This document shows, piece by piece, positions 1 to 8,254 of a stretch of 64,000 bases of DNA (position 1 is the stretch's first letter; each line of letters opens with the position of its first letter). Below the pieces are notes generated by a model, which was not told where the DNA came from, ran no database searches, and worked only from the letters and a program-made list of their open reading frames with translations. The stretch is taken from assembly GCF_014205765.1 (NCBI RefSeq), contig NZ_JACIIZ010000002.1, positions 186,001 to 250,000 on the forward strand, written 5' to 3'. Both the position numbers and the translations under genes were made by a program. The DNA comes from Nitrospirillum iridis (GTDB lineage Bacteria; Pseudomonadota; Alphaproteobacteria; Azospirillales; Azospirillaceae).

Positions 1-1581
1 GACTTCCCCACCGGCGGCACGCTGGTGGAAAGCCGGGACTCGGTGCGCGAGGCTTACCGCACCGGCCGGGGCGGCTTCCGCCTGCGCGCCAAGTGGGAGG
101 CGGAGAAGCTGGCCCAGGGCACCTGGCAGATCATCGTCACCGAGGTGCCCTACCAGGTGCAGAAGTCGCGCCTGGTGGAGAAGATCGCTGAACTCCTCAT
201 GGAGCGTAAGCTGCCCCTGCTGGAGGATGTGCGCGACGAGTCGGCGGAGGATGTGCGGCTGGTGCTGGTGCCCAAGAGCCGCAACGTCGACCCGGCGGTG
301 CTGATGGAACAGCTGTTCCGCAACACCGACCTGGAAGTGAAGTTCCCGCTGAACATGAACGTGCTGGACGCCGACCAGGTGCCGCGCGTCATGACCCTGC
401 ATGAGGTGTTGCGGGCGTATCTCGACCACCGCAACGTGGTGCTGGTCCGCCGGTCGCGCCATCGCCTGGGCAAGATCGACCACCGGCTGGAGGTGCTGGG
501 CGGCTACCTCATCGCCTATCTCAACCTGGATGAGGTCATCCGCATCATCCGCGAGGAGGATGAGCCCAAGGTCGAGCTGATGAAGGCCTTCGGCCTGACC
601 GACGTGCAGGCCGAGGCCATCCTGAACATGCGCCTGCGCTCCCTGCGCAAGCTGGAAGAGATGGAAATCCGCAAGGAGCACGACAGCCTGTCGGCCGAGC
701 GGACGGAACTGCTGTCCCTGCTGGATGATGAGGGCAAGCGCTGGTCCGCCATCGCGGCCGAGGTCGCGGCCACCAAGAAGCGCTTTGGCCAGGCCACCGT
801 GCTGGGCGCCCGCCGCACCGCCGTGGGCGACGCCCCCACCGACGTGATCGTGCCGGTCGAGGCCATGATCGAGCGTGAGTCGGTCACCGTCTTCCTGTCG
901 GAAAAGGGCTGGATCCGGGCGGTGAAGGGACATCTGCCGGCGGCGGAGACGGCGGAGGCCAAGTACAAGGAGGGCGATGCCGAGCGCTTCGTCCTGCATG
1001 CGGAGACGACGGACAAGCTGCTGGTCTTCTCCAGCACCGGCAAGTTCCACACCATCGGCGTGGACCGCCTGCCAAGGGGGCGCGGCTTTGGCGAGCCGGT
1101 GCGCCTGATGGTGGATCTGGGCGATGCCGACATCGTCACCCTGATGCCCTACCGGCCGGGCAAGCGCCTGCTGGTGGCGGCCAGCGACGGCCGCGGCTTC
1201 CAGGTGGATACCGACGAGGTGGTGGCCCAGACCCGCTCGGGCAAGCAGGTGCTGAACGTGGGTGACGGCGCCACCGCGCTGGCCTGCGTGCCGGTGGAGG
1301 GCGACACCATCGCCGTCATCGGCAACAACCGCAAACTGCTGGTCTTCGCCCTGGAGGAACTGCCCGTCATGGTGCGCGGCAAGGGTGTGGCCCTGCAGAA
1401 GTACAAGGACGCCAGCCTGTCCGACGTCTGCGTCTTCGAGGGGGCCAAGGGCCTGTCGTGGAAGATGGGCGGGGCCGGCGACCGCACGCGGGTGGAGACG
1501 GACCTGTCGCCCTGGCGCGGCGCCCGCGGCTCGGTCGGCAAGCTGCCGCCCAACGGCTTCCCCCGCAACAACCGCTTCTGA
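1..1581 (+). CDS. parC: DNA topoisomerase IV subunit A (ParC), C-terminal part, 5' end outside window
   Basis: This is the breakage-reunion subunit of topoisomerase IV, which decatenates daughter chromosomes. The reading frame is open from base 1, and the first residues (DFPTGG) are a conserved GyrA/ParC motif inside the catalytic core, so the N-terminal part with the active-site tyrosine lies upstream of the window. The visible part holds the end of the core with its long coiled-coil arm (charged stretch RREDE-like around residues 180-260), then a six-bladed beta-pinwheel domain with GRGF-type blades. ParC is preferred over GyrA because the tail is short and ends in a basic stretch rather than an acidic one. 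A hairpin follows directly. Inference is strong for the family and good for ParC over GyrA. Confidence 0.9.
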   Translation, partial: DFPTGGTLVESRDSVREAYRTGRGGFRLRAKWEAEKLAQGTWQIIVTEVPYQVQKSRLVEKIAELLMERKLPLLEDVRDESAEDVRLVLVPKSRNVDPAVLMEQLFRNTDLEVKFPLNMNVLDADQVPRVMTLHEVLRAYLDHRNVVLVRRSRHRLGKIDHRLEVLGGYLIAYLNLDEVIRIIREEDEPKVELMKAFGLTDVQAEAILNMRLRSLRKLEEMEIRKEHDSLSAERTELLSLLDDEGKRWSAIAAEVAATKKRFGQATVLGARRTAVGDAPTDVIVPVEAMIERESVTVFLSEKGWIRAVKGHLPAAETAEAKYKEGDAERFVLHAETTDKLLVFSSTGKFHTIGVDRLPRGRGFGEPVRLMVDLGDADIVTLMPYRPGKRLLVAASDGRGFQVDTDEVVAQTRSGKQVLNVGDGATALACVPVEGDTIAVIGNNRKLLVFALEELPVMVRGKGVALQKYKDASLSDVCVFEGAKGLSWKMGGAGDRTRVETDLSPWRGARGSVGKLPPNGFPRNNRF

Positions 1582-1590
1582 TTGCGCGCG

Positions 1591-1636
1591 CTGAAAACGC
1601 CGGAGTGGGAAGCCACTCCGGCGTCGGTGCTTTCAG
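1591..1636 (+). terminator. Hairpin after parC
   Basis: A perfect 12-bp inverted repeat (1597-1608 and 1613-1624, 4-nt loop) lies 15 bases after the parC stop. It is flanked by an outer pair CTGAAA/TTTCAG (1591-1596, 1631-1636). There is no clean T tract, so intrinsic termination is plausible but not certain. Confidence 0.6.
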
Positions 1637-1757
1637 GATGATGAGCGCCGCCGCGACCGTGCTCTCCGTCATCCACTCAAAGCCAACGACTAAAATATCC
1701 ACTTCAGGTGGTGGCCTTCCTGTTCCATCTTTCTCAAAGGAGAAGGGGGATTAGGAA

Positions 1758-2552
1758 ATGACAGTGCCTCCGTTGATCCTGTTGGTGTTGTTCCTCGGGA
1801 CACTGGCGGTCTGGGTCTACCGAGACATGACGGCCTATGCCGCTTTCAAGAAGGCAGCGGATACGCGGGTACGGCAGGCCTTCTTCCGCTCCTGGGTGGT
1901 GGTCAGCGCCTTGCTGTTCGGGGTGGGTACCATCGTCGCTTTGGCTTTGCTGGGCCGATTGCCGCAGCTATGGCAGCCACCCTCTGAATTCGCCGCTTTG
2001 GCGTCCGGCGATATCGTCGCGCCGTTTCGCGAGGCCTTGGCGGACCGAGTCTTCTTGATGTTCGTAGGGGGCGCTTTCCTGGCGGGCAGACTGATCCCCA
2101 CGCTGGTGCATGCCAGGCTGACGCGCCAATCCCCAACGCGCCCGCTTCGATCGGCGGTGCCGGGGGACGTGCAGGCCCTGTTGCCCCGCAACGGCGCCGA
2201 GCGGTTATGGGCGGCGGCTTTGTCCGTCAATGCCGGTGTCACGGAGGAGTTGGCGTTCCGGCTGTTGTTGCCCCTGCTGATCACCCTGGTGACGGGCAAT
2301 CCGGGTGTGGCCTTCATTCTCTCGGGCGCGGCTTTCGGCCTGGTCCATCTGTACCAAGGATGGGCCGGTGTATTGGCCACGACGCTGGCTGGCGCCGTGC
2401 TGAGCCTGCTCTACCTTGCGACGGGAAGTCTGCTGGCGCCCATCCTCCTGCATATCGCGATCGATATGTTCGGGTTGCTGGTGCAGCCCTTGCTTGAGCG
2501 CTGGGCGTTGGAGGCCGGGCAGAGATCGCGGGGTCATGATGCGGATTGCTAA
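1758..2552 (+). CDS. CPBP family intramembrane metalloprotease
   Basis: This 264-residue membrane protein has several hydrophobic helices and the CPBP (Abi/CAAX protease-like) signature: EELAFR near residue 167, a histidine in FGLVHLYQG near 198 and HIAID near 233. In the family these Glu, Arg and His residues line an intramembrane active site. The start ATG follows a purine-rich ribosome site (AAGGAGAAGGGGG) about 9 bases upstream. The gene stands alone between the parC hairpin and the convergent GH9 gene, so its substrate cannot be inferred; bacterial members range from prenyl-protein processing to bacteriocin self-immunity. It is the first of two CPBP genes in the window (the other ends at 52998). 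Confidence 0.85.
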   Translation: MTVPPLILLVLFLGTLAVWVYRDMTAYAAFKKAADTRVRQAFFRSWVVVSALLFGVGTIVALALLGRLPQLWQPPSEFAALASGDIVAPFREALADRVFLMFVGGAFLAGRLIPTLVHARLTRQSPTRPLRSAVPGDVQALLPRNGAERLWAAALSVNAGVTEELAFRLLLPLLITLVTGNPGVAFILSGAAFGLVHLYQGWAGVLATTLAGAVLSLLYLATGSLLAPILLHIAIDMFGLLVQPLLERWALEAGQRSRGHDADC

Positions 2553-2683
2553 ATCCCGCTCCGCGTCATTTGCGCCAGCGATTCCGTGACGCCGCTGAAG
2601 AAAATGATCGTTCCATGGTCTCGCGCAGGAGCGCGGCGGTGCCACCCGATCGCCGAATGGCACCTTGTCCGCGTGGACCGAGT

Positions 2684-5167
2684 TCACCTTTCCCTGGTCA
2701 CGGCGATGGCGGCGTTGGCGCCCAGGATGTAGGACGCGGTGGTCGCCACCGTGGATTCGTTCTCGAACCACAGGAAGGGCCACTGCACCTTCTGTTCCGG
2801 GAAGTCCGGCTGGACGACCAGCACGCCCGGCACCATGGCGCCCGGCACGGTGGAATAGTCCGCCCGGTTGTGGGTGTAGGCGATCATCTTGGACTCGGTG
2901 CCGACCGTGGACACCAGCGACAGGTTGGTCGCCGGATGGCGGCCCAGCATGTAATCCAGGGCGTCCAGGGTGTACTGGGTGCCGATGATCTGCGGGAACG
3001 CCCGGTGCAGCAGGTACATGGTGGTGCCAAAGCCGGCCACCTGGCCCGAACCGGCCCAGGTGCCCATGGCCACCGGCACGCCGAAGGGCGTCTTGGCGGC
3101 CTCAGCATCGATGGCGGTCTTGGCCTCCGCGGTGAACCGCGACAGCTGGGCGCGGTAGTCGGCGTCCATGTAGGGCAGGGCCAGCGTGGCGACACCGCCC
3201 AGCCATTGGAAGCGCTGCTTGATGGTGGGCAGCAGCGATTTCAGTTTGGCGACGTACGGCGCCTCGCCCTTGGTGGTGATCACCATATCGACGGTGGCGG
3301 AGACGGCGGCCATGTCCAGCACGCCGGCGTTCCAGTCGCCGCGTTCCGGCCGGTCCATGCGGTCGCTGGGGTCCTGCTGGTTGGCCCACATCACTTTGGC
3401 GGCGGCCAGCGCCTGGGCCGCGAGGTCGGGATCGATGTCGCCCAGCACGCGGGACGCGGCGGCCAGGGCGCCGGCCACATGATAATCGTCGGCCGGCACG
3501 TCGGAGGTGAAGGCCCAGCGGTCATCGGGGACGCCGGAATAGAGGCCGTTGGTCTCGTTGGGCCCCAGCTTGGGATCATAGATCAGGCGATCGGTCTGCG
3601 AGCCGGCGTCACCCAGGTGGGTGTACAGCTTCAATGTGGGCTCGATGATGCCGACAATGGCATGGCCGAAGACCTTGTACTGCGCAAGCAACTGCAAGGT
3701 GCCGTGGCGGATCTGCTGCAGCACGTCGGGCACGCCATCGGGCTTGCGGATTTCCACGGAGCGCGCGGCTTCGTCGATCGTGTCCTCATCCCAGTCCAGG
3801 CCGAACAGTTCCCGGCCCCAGACCAGATCACGGACCACCCAGGCGTTGTCGGACGTCTGGATGTCGTAGTCGCCGGCGTCCTGCCAGCCGCCGACATTCA
3901 GGCCGGGGATGTGTTCGCCCGGCTGGAACGGCGAGTCCAGGTGCGGCCCCATCTTGTAGCCGTCGAAATGCTGGATATTGGGTGCGGCTTGGCGGGCGTC
4001 GTCCATGTGGGACAGGCCCTGCCACGCGCGGTACTGCTCCCGCACCGCCATGTGGTCCATCTGCTCGGCGAGGTAGGTGTCGAGCGAGGGCTGCCAGAGG
4101 TGGGCATAGGCGTCGGTGGCGATGCGGAAGGGGTTGAACAGGTGCCCGGCGTAGGAGATGGCATAGACGCCGGGCGTGCGCACGGCGGAGAAATCGAAGG
4201 TGGCGTAGTCGTAGCGCAGCCATTTGCCCCAGGGCTTGATGGTGCCCTTGAGTGCGGGCGTGCGCGTGCCGTCGGTGCCGATGCGCACCAGCGTGATGTC
4301 TGCCGGCGCCTTCATATGCGGGTCGAGTTCGATGGTCGCGACCTTGGGTCGCTCCGGCGTGTAGCCCGCCTGGTTGAAGGCGACCACGGGATCACGGGTC
4401 CAGTTCTTGATGACGTTGGGCTGCACATGCCAGACCAGGGCGTTGGTCGTCTTCCCCGCCGGGATCAGCGCGTGCACCACGAACCAGCCGTTCTGGGCGC
4501 GGTTGCGCGCGTCATACAGCGACAGTGGCGCCCCGTCGGAGGTGATGGTCACGCGGGTGAGGGGATCCTCCGGCGACAGCACGATGGACTGGCCGCCCGC
4601 CGCCAGCGGTAGCGGATCGCCCGACCCGTCCTTGGCCATGGGGCCGCCCGGGGTGCGCGGGAAGATGCCCGTGGCGTCGCCCAACACATAGGTCTTGCCA
4701 AAATAGCTGGTGGGCAGGAAGTCCAGGCCGAAGGCGGCCTTGCCGACCAGATCGGCCGGCAGGGGCTGATCCAGGTCCACCGCCACGCGAAAGCCCGTGC
4801 CCTCCGGCGTGACCACCAGGCGGTAGCTCAGCTTCTGCTCGGTGAAATCGCTGAACACCGTCAGCCCGTCAGGGCCGCGCTCGCGCTTCACGAAGGCGGG
4901 CACCGGGGCCCATTGCTCCGGCGTGGGGCTGAGCCGGATGGCGCCGTCGGTGGCGATGCGCTCGCCATGCAGGATGATCTGGATGCCGGCGTTCTTCTCA
5001 TCGCGGAACACCGGATGGAAGTGCATCTGGTCAACGATGACGCTGAGCCCCGGCATCTCCAGCGTCTCATTCGGGCTGATGGTCAGCCCCGGGGGCGCGG
5101 CGGCAAGGCAAGGTTGGATGAGCCAAGGCTGAATGGCCAAGGCGGCGGCAAACCAAACGGTCCGCAT
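2684..5167 (-). CDS. Exported glycoside hydrolase family 9 (endoglucanase-like)
   Basis: This 827-residue protein begins with a signal peptide (hydrophobic to about residue 23, ending CLAAA), so it acts outside the cytoplasm. Residues about 25-258 form a beta-rich module I do not recognise. Residues about 262-350 look like the Ig-like CelD_N domain (FNQAGYTPERPK). The rest is the GH9 (alpha/alpha)6 catalytic domain: GGWQDAGDYD at 426-435 carries the two catalytic-centre aspartates, LGRHP and HNR are the C-terminal substrate motifs, and the general-acid glutamate lies in FENES at about 801-805. Family members hydrolyse beta-1,4-glucans such as cellulose, but some act on oligosaccharides or chitosan-type substrates, so the exact substrate is open. 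Two LacI-like operators sit upstream, suggesting sugar-controlled expression. The long unassigned N-terminal module is unusual. Confidence 0.88.
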   Translation of the reverse strand: MRTVWFAAALAIQPWLIQPCLAAAPPGLTISPNETLEMPGLSVIVDQMHFHPVFRDEKNAGIQIILHGERIATDGAIRLSPTPEQWAPVPAFVKRERGPDGLTVFSDFTEQKLSYRLVVTPEGTGFRVAVDLDQPLPADLVGKAAFGLDFLPTSYFGKTYVLGDATGIFPRTPGGPMAKDGSGDPLPLAAGGQSIVLSPEDPLTRVTITSDGAPLSLYDARNRAQNGWFVVHALIPAGKTTNALVWHVQPNVIKNWTRDPVVAFNQAGYTPERPKVATIELDPHMKAPADITLVRIGTDGTRTPALKGTIKPWGKWLRYDYATFDFSAVRTPGVYAISYAGHLFNPFRIATDAYAHLWQPSLDTYLAEQMDHMAVREQYRAWQGLSHMDDARQAAPNIQHFDGYKMGPHLDSPFQPGEHIPGLNVGGWQDAGDYDIQTSDNAWVVRDLVWGRELFGLDWDEDTIDEAARSVEIRKPDGVPDVLQQIRHGTLQLLAQYKVFGHAIVGIIEPTLKLYTHLGDAGSQTDRLIYDPKLGPNETNGLYSGVPDDRWAFTSDVPADDYHVAGALAAASRVLGDIDPDLAAQALAAAKVMWANQQDPSDRMDRPERGDWNAGVLDMAAVSATVDMVITTKGEAPYVAKLKSLLPTIKQRFQWLGGVATLALPYMDADYRAQLSRFTAEAKTAIDAEAAKTPFGVPVAMGTWAGSGQVAGFGTTMYLLHRAFPQIIGTQYTLDALDYMLGRHPATNLSLVSTVGTESKMIAYTHNRADYSTVPGAMVPGVLVVQPDFPEQKVQWPFLWFENESTVATTASYILGANAAIAVTRER

Positions 5168-5182
5168 CGTGTCGTCCCTCCC

Positions 5183-5194
5183 GTTAGCGCTAAC
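5183..5194 (-). promoter_or_regulatory. LacI-family-type operator, perfect palindrome, upstream of GH9 gene
   Basis: GTTAGCGCTAAC is a perfect 12-bp palindrome with a central CG, the form typical of LacI-family operators, and resembles the xylose-repressor motif described in Caulobacter. It lies 16 bases before the GH9 start codon, between it and its ribosome site region. No LacI-type regulator gene is in the window. Confidence 0.6.
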
Positions 5195-5201
5195 ATTTCT
5201 C

Positions 5202-5215
5202 TGTTAACGGTACCA
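5202..5215 (-). promoter_or_regulatory. Second, imperfect LacI-type operator
   Basis: TGTTAACGGTACCA matches the outer TGTTA/TACCA half-sites of the neighbouring perfect operator. The two centres are about 20 bp apart, roughly two helical turns, which would put two repressor dimers on one DNA face. Confidence 0.45.
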
Positions 5216-5316
5216 TTTGAGGGCAGTTTGCGGCAAAGCGGGGCGAGGCACAACCCTCAGGCGATAGGCCTCAGGCAATAGATCGGGAGTGAGGGGAGCC
5301 GTCGGCGGGCGCTGAT

Positions 5317-5778
5317 TCAGCGGGCGCGGACCGTGATGGTCAGGGTGTCGCTGTAGAAGCCGCCTTGGTGGACCACCTGGCGCGGCAGGCTCAGCAGGAT
5401 GGCGCCCGTGCGCAACTCGGTCTGCGGGTCCAGGCGGTTGAGGACCTGCGGCTCGCTCAAGGGGCGGCCGTCCACCTGGTCGTACGAGATGGTGTAGGGG
5501 ATCTTGTTGCCATTGGCGTCGACCAGGGCGCCGCCGTTGGTGGATGACAGCACGACGGTATAGCCTGCGGACTCGTTGCAGCGTTCGCCCAGGTCGCCCA
5601 GCATGACGTTGCCGCCGTCGGGCGACAGGCTGGTATCCCCGGTGGAGACCGACACGAAACAACTGGATTCCACCACCCCCTTGACGGCGATGTTCAGCGC
5701 CATCGCCGGCTTTACTGCCGGCAACGCCATAATCAAGGCCAGGAATGCGGGGCGGACGATGCCGCTGAACGCACGCAT
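5317..5778 (-). CDS. Small exported beta-rich protein, possibly spore coat U/pilin-like
   Basis: The protein is 153 residues from the chosen ATG. That start opens a clear signal peptide (MRAFSGIVRPAFLALIMA, cleaved near PAMA/LNI); a start 18 codons further upstream would bury the signal. The mature part has two cysteines about 30 residues apart, many beta-prone stretches and a C-terminal strand YSDTLTITV. This pattern resembles SCPU/fimbrial-subunit-like proteins of proteobacteria, in which such a strand closes an Ig-like fold. No usher or chaperone gene is adjacent, so a pilus role is not supported by context. The gene lies between the GH9 gene and bpt on the same strand. Export is a good call, the family only tentative. 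Confidence 0.55.
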   Translation of the reverse strand: MRAFSGIVRPAFLALIMALPAVKPAMALNIAVKGVVESSCFVSVSTGDTSLSPDGGNVMLGDLGERCNESAGYTVVLSSTNGGALVDANGNKIPYTISYDQVDGRPLSEPQVLNRLDPQTELRTGAILLSLPRQVVHQGGFYSDTLTITVRAR

Positions 5779-6020
5779 GGGGACCAAGTCATCCCTTCTT
5801 CCAGCCGGCGCGACGTCCCCGATGGACTCCACTGCCGAGCATCTCGCAACGCAGCAAGAAACATGCCGTTAATCGCTGCCGGCTCCGGCCCATCCGACTC
5901 GCGGTCCGAAGCCCGTCCGTTGCTCAATGAAAGACGGGGCTTGCATTATGCGAGGGTTTTTGACAGAGCCATCGCCCCCTTCATCAAAAGGACAGGGGAG
6001 TGCGGTGCCTATCCGGCGGG

Positions 6021-6755
6021 TCAGGGCGCTGGCGGCAGGGGCAGCCAGCCGTCGCGGCCCAAGGCCTCCAGCGGCTGGAAGCGACGCTTGTAGTCCATCT
6101 TGCGGCTGCCCTCGATCCAATAGCCGAGATAGACGTGGGGCAGGCTGTCCCGCCGGGCCTGCTCGACCAGGGTCAGGATCAGGTAGGTGCCCAGGCTGCG
6201 TTCCGGCAAATCCGGGTTGTAGAAGCTGTAGACGGCGGAGAATCCGTCATCCAGCCGGTCGGTCAGGATGGCGCCCATCAGGGCGCCGGCCGGGTCGCGC
6301 AGGGTGTACAGCCGGGTGTCGACCTGCCCCTCCTCGATCATGGCCGTATAGTCGGTCATGCCCATCCGGCTCATGTCGCTGTCGCTGTGGCGGGCGGCCT
6401 GGTAGGTGGCGAAGACCTGGAACTGCTCCGCCGTGGCCGTGGCCGCCTGCATGTCGGTCGTCAGATCGGCGTTGGCGCGCATCACCCGGCGCATGGTCTT
6501 GTTGGGGGTGAAGTCCGCCACCGGAATGCGCACCGGCACACACGCGGCGCAGCCGGAACAGACCGGCCGGTAGACGATGTCGTGGCTGCGGCGGAAACCC
6601 GCGCGCGACAACGCCGAATTGACCCCACTGGCCTGCTGTCCCACCAGGCGGGTGAACAGCTTGCGCTCCATCCGGCCCGGCAGATAGGGGCAGGGCATGG
6701 GACCGGAGCGGTAGAACTGCTGCAGCGGCCGGGAATGGGGGGGGATGACGGACAT
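6021..6755 (-). CDS. bpt: Aspartate/glutamate leucyltransferase (Bpt, N-degron pathway)
   Basis: This 244-residue protein belongs to the ATE/Bpt family, which transfers leucine from Leu-tRNA to proteins with N-terminal Asp or Glu and so marks them for ClpS-ClpAP. Visible family marks are the N-terminal PCPYLPGRMERKLFT block, the CSGCAACVPVRIPV cysteine cluster near residues 66-79, SRMGMTDY and the C-terminal YLGYWIEGSRKMDYKRRFQPLE block. Length fits bacterial Bpt. The recognition partner ClpS and unfoldase ClpA are encoded 50 kb further on in this window. The gene is cytoplasmic and appears monocistronic, upstream of the outward-facing motB. Confidence 0.92.
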   Translation of the reverse strand: MSVIPPHSRPLQQFYRSGPMPCPYLPGRMERKLFTRLVGQQASGVNSALSRAGFRRSHDIVYRPVCSGCAACVPVRIPVADFTPNKTMRRVMRANADLTTDMQAATATAEQFQVFATYQAARHSDSDMSRMGMTDYTAMIEEGQVDTRLYTLRDPAGALMGAILTDRLDDGFSAVYSFYNPDLPERSLGTYLILTLVEQARRDSLPHVYLGYWIEGSRKMDYKRRFQPLEALGRDGWLPLPPAP

Positions 6756-6937
6756 CCGCGCCTTTCTTAGACGGTCAGAGCCACGGGGGACGCCCGGGGG
6801 CGATCGATGGGAGGCCTACTCAAGAACCATACCTGATGACGCGATCCGATGAACTTTACCGAGAGATGTAGGGGCGTTCCAGAGGCATTCCCTTTCGGGG
6901 TAAACGCGTTTCGTTGCCTCGGGCGATGGCCCTGGAT

Positions 6938-8071
6938 TCAGTGCGGTGCCCCCCCCGGCCGGGTGGTGACGGAGGGCGGCGGCGCGAGGGGCCGGCCATC
7001 CGGCCTCGCGGGCGCCCCGGCCGGCGTGGTGGCCGGCGGCGTCCCTGTGGCGGTCAGGGGATGTTCCCGCAGCACGGTGATGCTGATGCGCCGGTTGCGC
7101 GGGGATTTGGGATCCTCGGGGAACAGCGGGTCACGGTCGGACAGGCCGACGACGGAGGCGATGCGATCCTCCGCCACGCCGGCGGCGGCCAGGGCCCGGC
7201 GGCTGGCGTTGGCGCGGTCGGACGACAGTTCCCAATTGCCGTAGCTGCCGGAACCGTTGGCGAACGGCGTGTTGTCGGTGTGCCCGGTGATGGACACCTT
7301 GTTGGGCAGCTTCGCCACCGCCTGGGCCACCAGCGACAGCAACTGGGCCGTCTGCGCGTTCATCTTGGCGCTGCCGGACGGGAACATGGAATAGCCGTCC
7401 TGGTCGACCAGGTTCAGCCGCTCCCCCTCCGGCGTGCGCTGCATGATGACGTTCTGCTGCAGGTCCTTCAGTTCCGGAACCTGCTGGATGGCCTGGCGGA
7501 CATCCTTTTCGATTTCCTTGAACTGCTGTTCCTCATGCTGGGCCAGGGCCTGCTTCAACTCCTGCTCGTCCACCTTGCCGTCGCCGTTCTGGTCCATGTC
7601 CAGCCGGCCGTCGCCCGATTTGCTGCCGTCGCTGCGCCCGCCGTTGTAGTCGGTGGTGCCGCTGGTCTTGTCGTCCTTGCCGTCAGGCTTGCCCTGGGCC
7701 TCGTCCGTGGCGTCCTCCACCGATTGGAAGGCGTTGGCCGCCTGGGGGCGCGAGGGCAGGGGGACGGCCACCGAGGTGGGGGAGCTGTTGTTCATGGCGG
7801 CGCCATTGACCGTGATGGTCTTGCCGCCCAGCACGCCGCCGGCGCCGCTTTCCTGCTTTGACGGGGTGGCGGGGCTGAAATAGTCGGCCAGTCCCAGCTT
7901 CTGCTCCGCCGTGGTCACGCTCAGCAGCCACAGCAGCAGGAAGAAGGCCATCATGGCGGTGACGAAGTCGGCGTAGGCGACCTTCCAGGCGCCGCCGTGG
8001 TGTCCCTCGCCGCCCTTGTTCACCTTCTTGATGATGATGGGCGCTTTTTCATCGCCACCCGCGCTGGCCAA
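6938..8071 (-). CDS. motB: Flagellar stator protein MotB with EF-hand-like insert
   Basis: MotB is the peptidoglycan-anchored half of the flagellar stator. This 377-residue protein has a cytoplasmic basic N-terminus, one membrane helix (about 31-52) carrying the proton-binding aspartate D35 in VAYADFVTAMM, the plug region, and an OmpA-like peptidoglycan-binding domain (about 220-335) with GHTDNTPF and LSSDRANASRRAL. Between plug and OmpA domain, residues 160-171 read DQNGDGKVDEQE, which fits all positions of a canonical 12-residue EF-hand calcium loop, flanked by a helix-forming ELKQALAQHEEQQ. A proline-rich tail ends the protein. No motA is adjacent. A fliL gene lies 15 kb away. The function call is firm, calcium binding is inferred. 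Confidence 0.93.
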   Translation of the reverse strand: MASAGGDEKAPIIIKKVNKGGEGHHGGAWKVAYADFVTAMMAFFLLLWLLSVTTAEQKLGLADYFSPATPSKQESGAGGVLGGKTITVNGAAMNNSSPTSVAVPLPSRPQAANAFQSVEDATDEAQGKPDGKDDKTSGTTDYNGGRSDGSKSGDGRLDMDQNGDGKVDEQELKQALAQHEEQQFKEIEKDVRQAIQQVPELKDLQQNVIMQRTPEGERLNLVDQDGYSMFPSGSAKMNAQTAQLLSLVAQAVAKLPNKVSITGHTDNTPFANGSGSYGNWELSSDRANASRRALAAAGVAEDRIASVVGLSDRDPLFPEDPKSPRNRRISITVLREHPLTATGTPPATTPAGAPARPDGRPLAPPPSVTTRPGGAPH

Positions 8072-8254
8072 GCCACTATCCCCTTATGCTGAATCAGGCC
8101 CGCAGTGTAACCGGGGCCGGGGCTGGCGCGACAGATCCTAAATGGCGCGATCGTCACGTCGGCCGTCCGCCGTCGGCGCCATATGGTCACGGGCGCGCCC
8201 ATCGCCAAGGGCCGCCCTTTTCCTGCGCGCAGGCCCATGGTATCGCTTTATTCC

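Noticed and set aside
2546-4612. A 688-codon plus-strand frame opposite the GH9 gene
   Set aside because: The minus-strand product has a signal peptide and GH9 catalytic motifs; the opposite frame has none and is a composition shadow.
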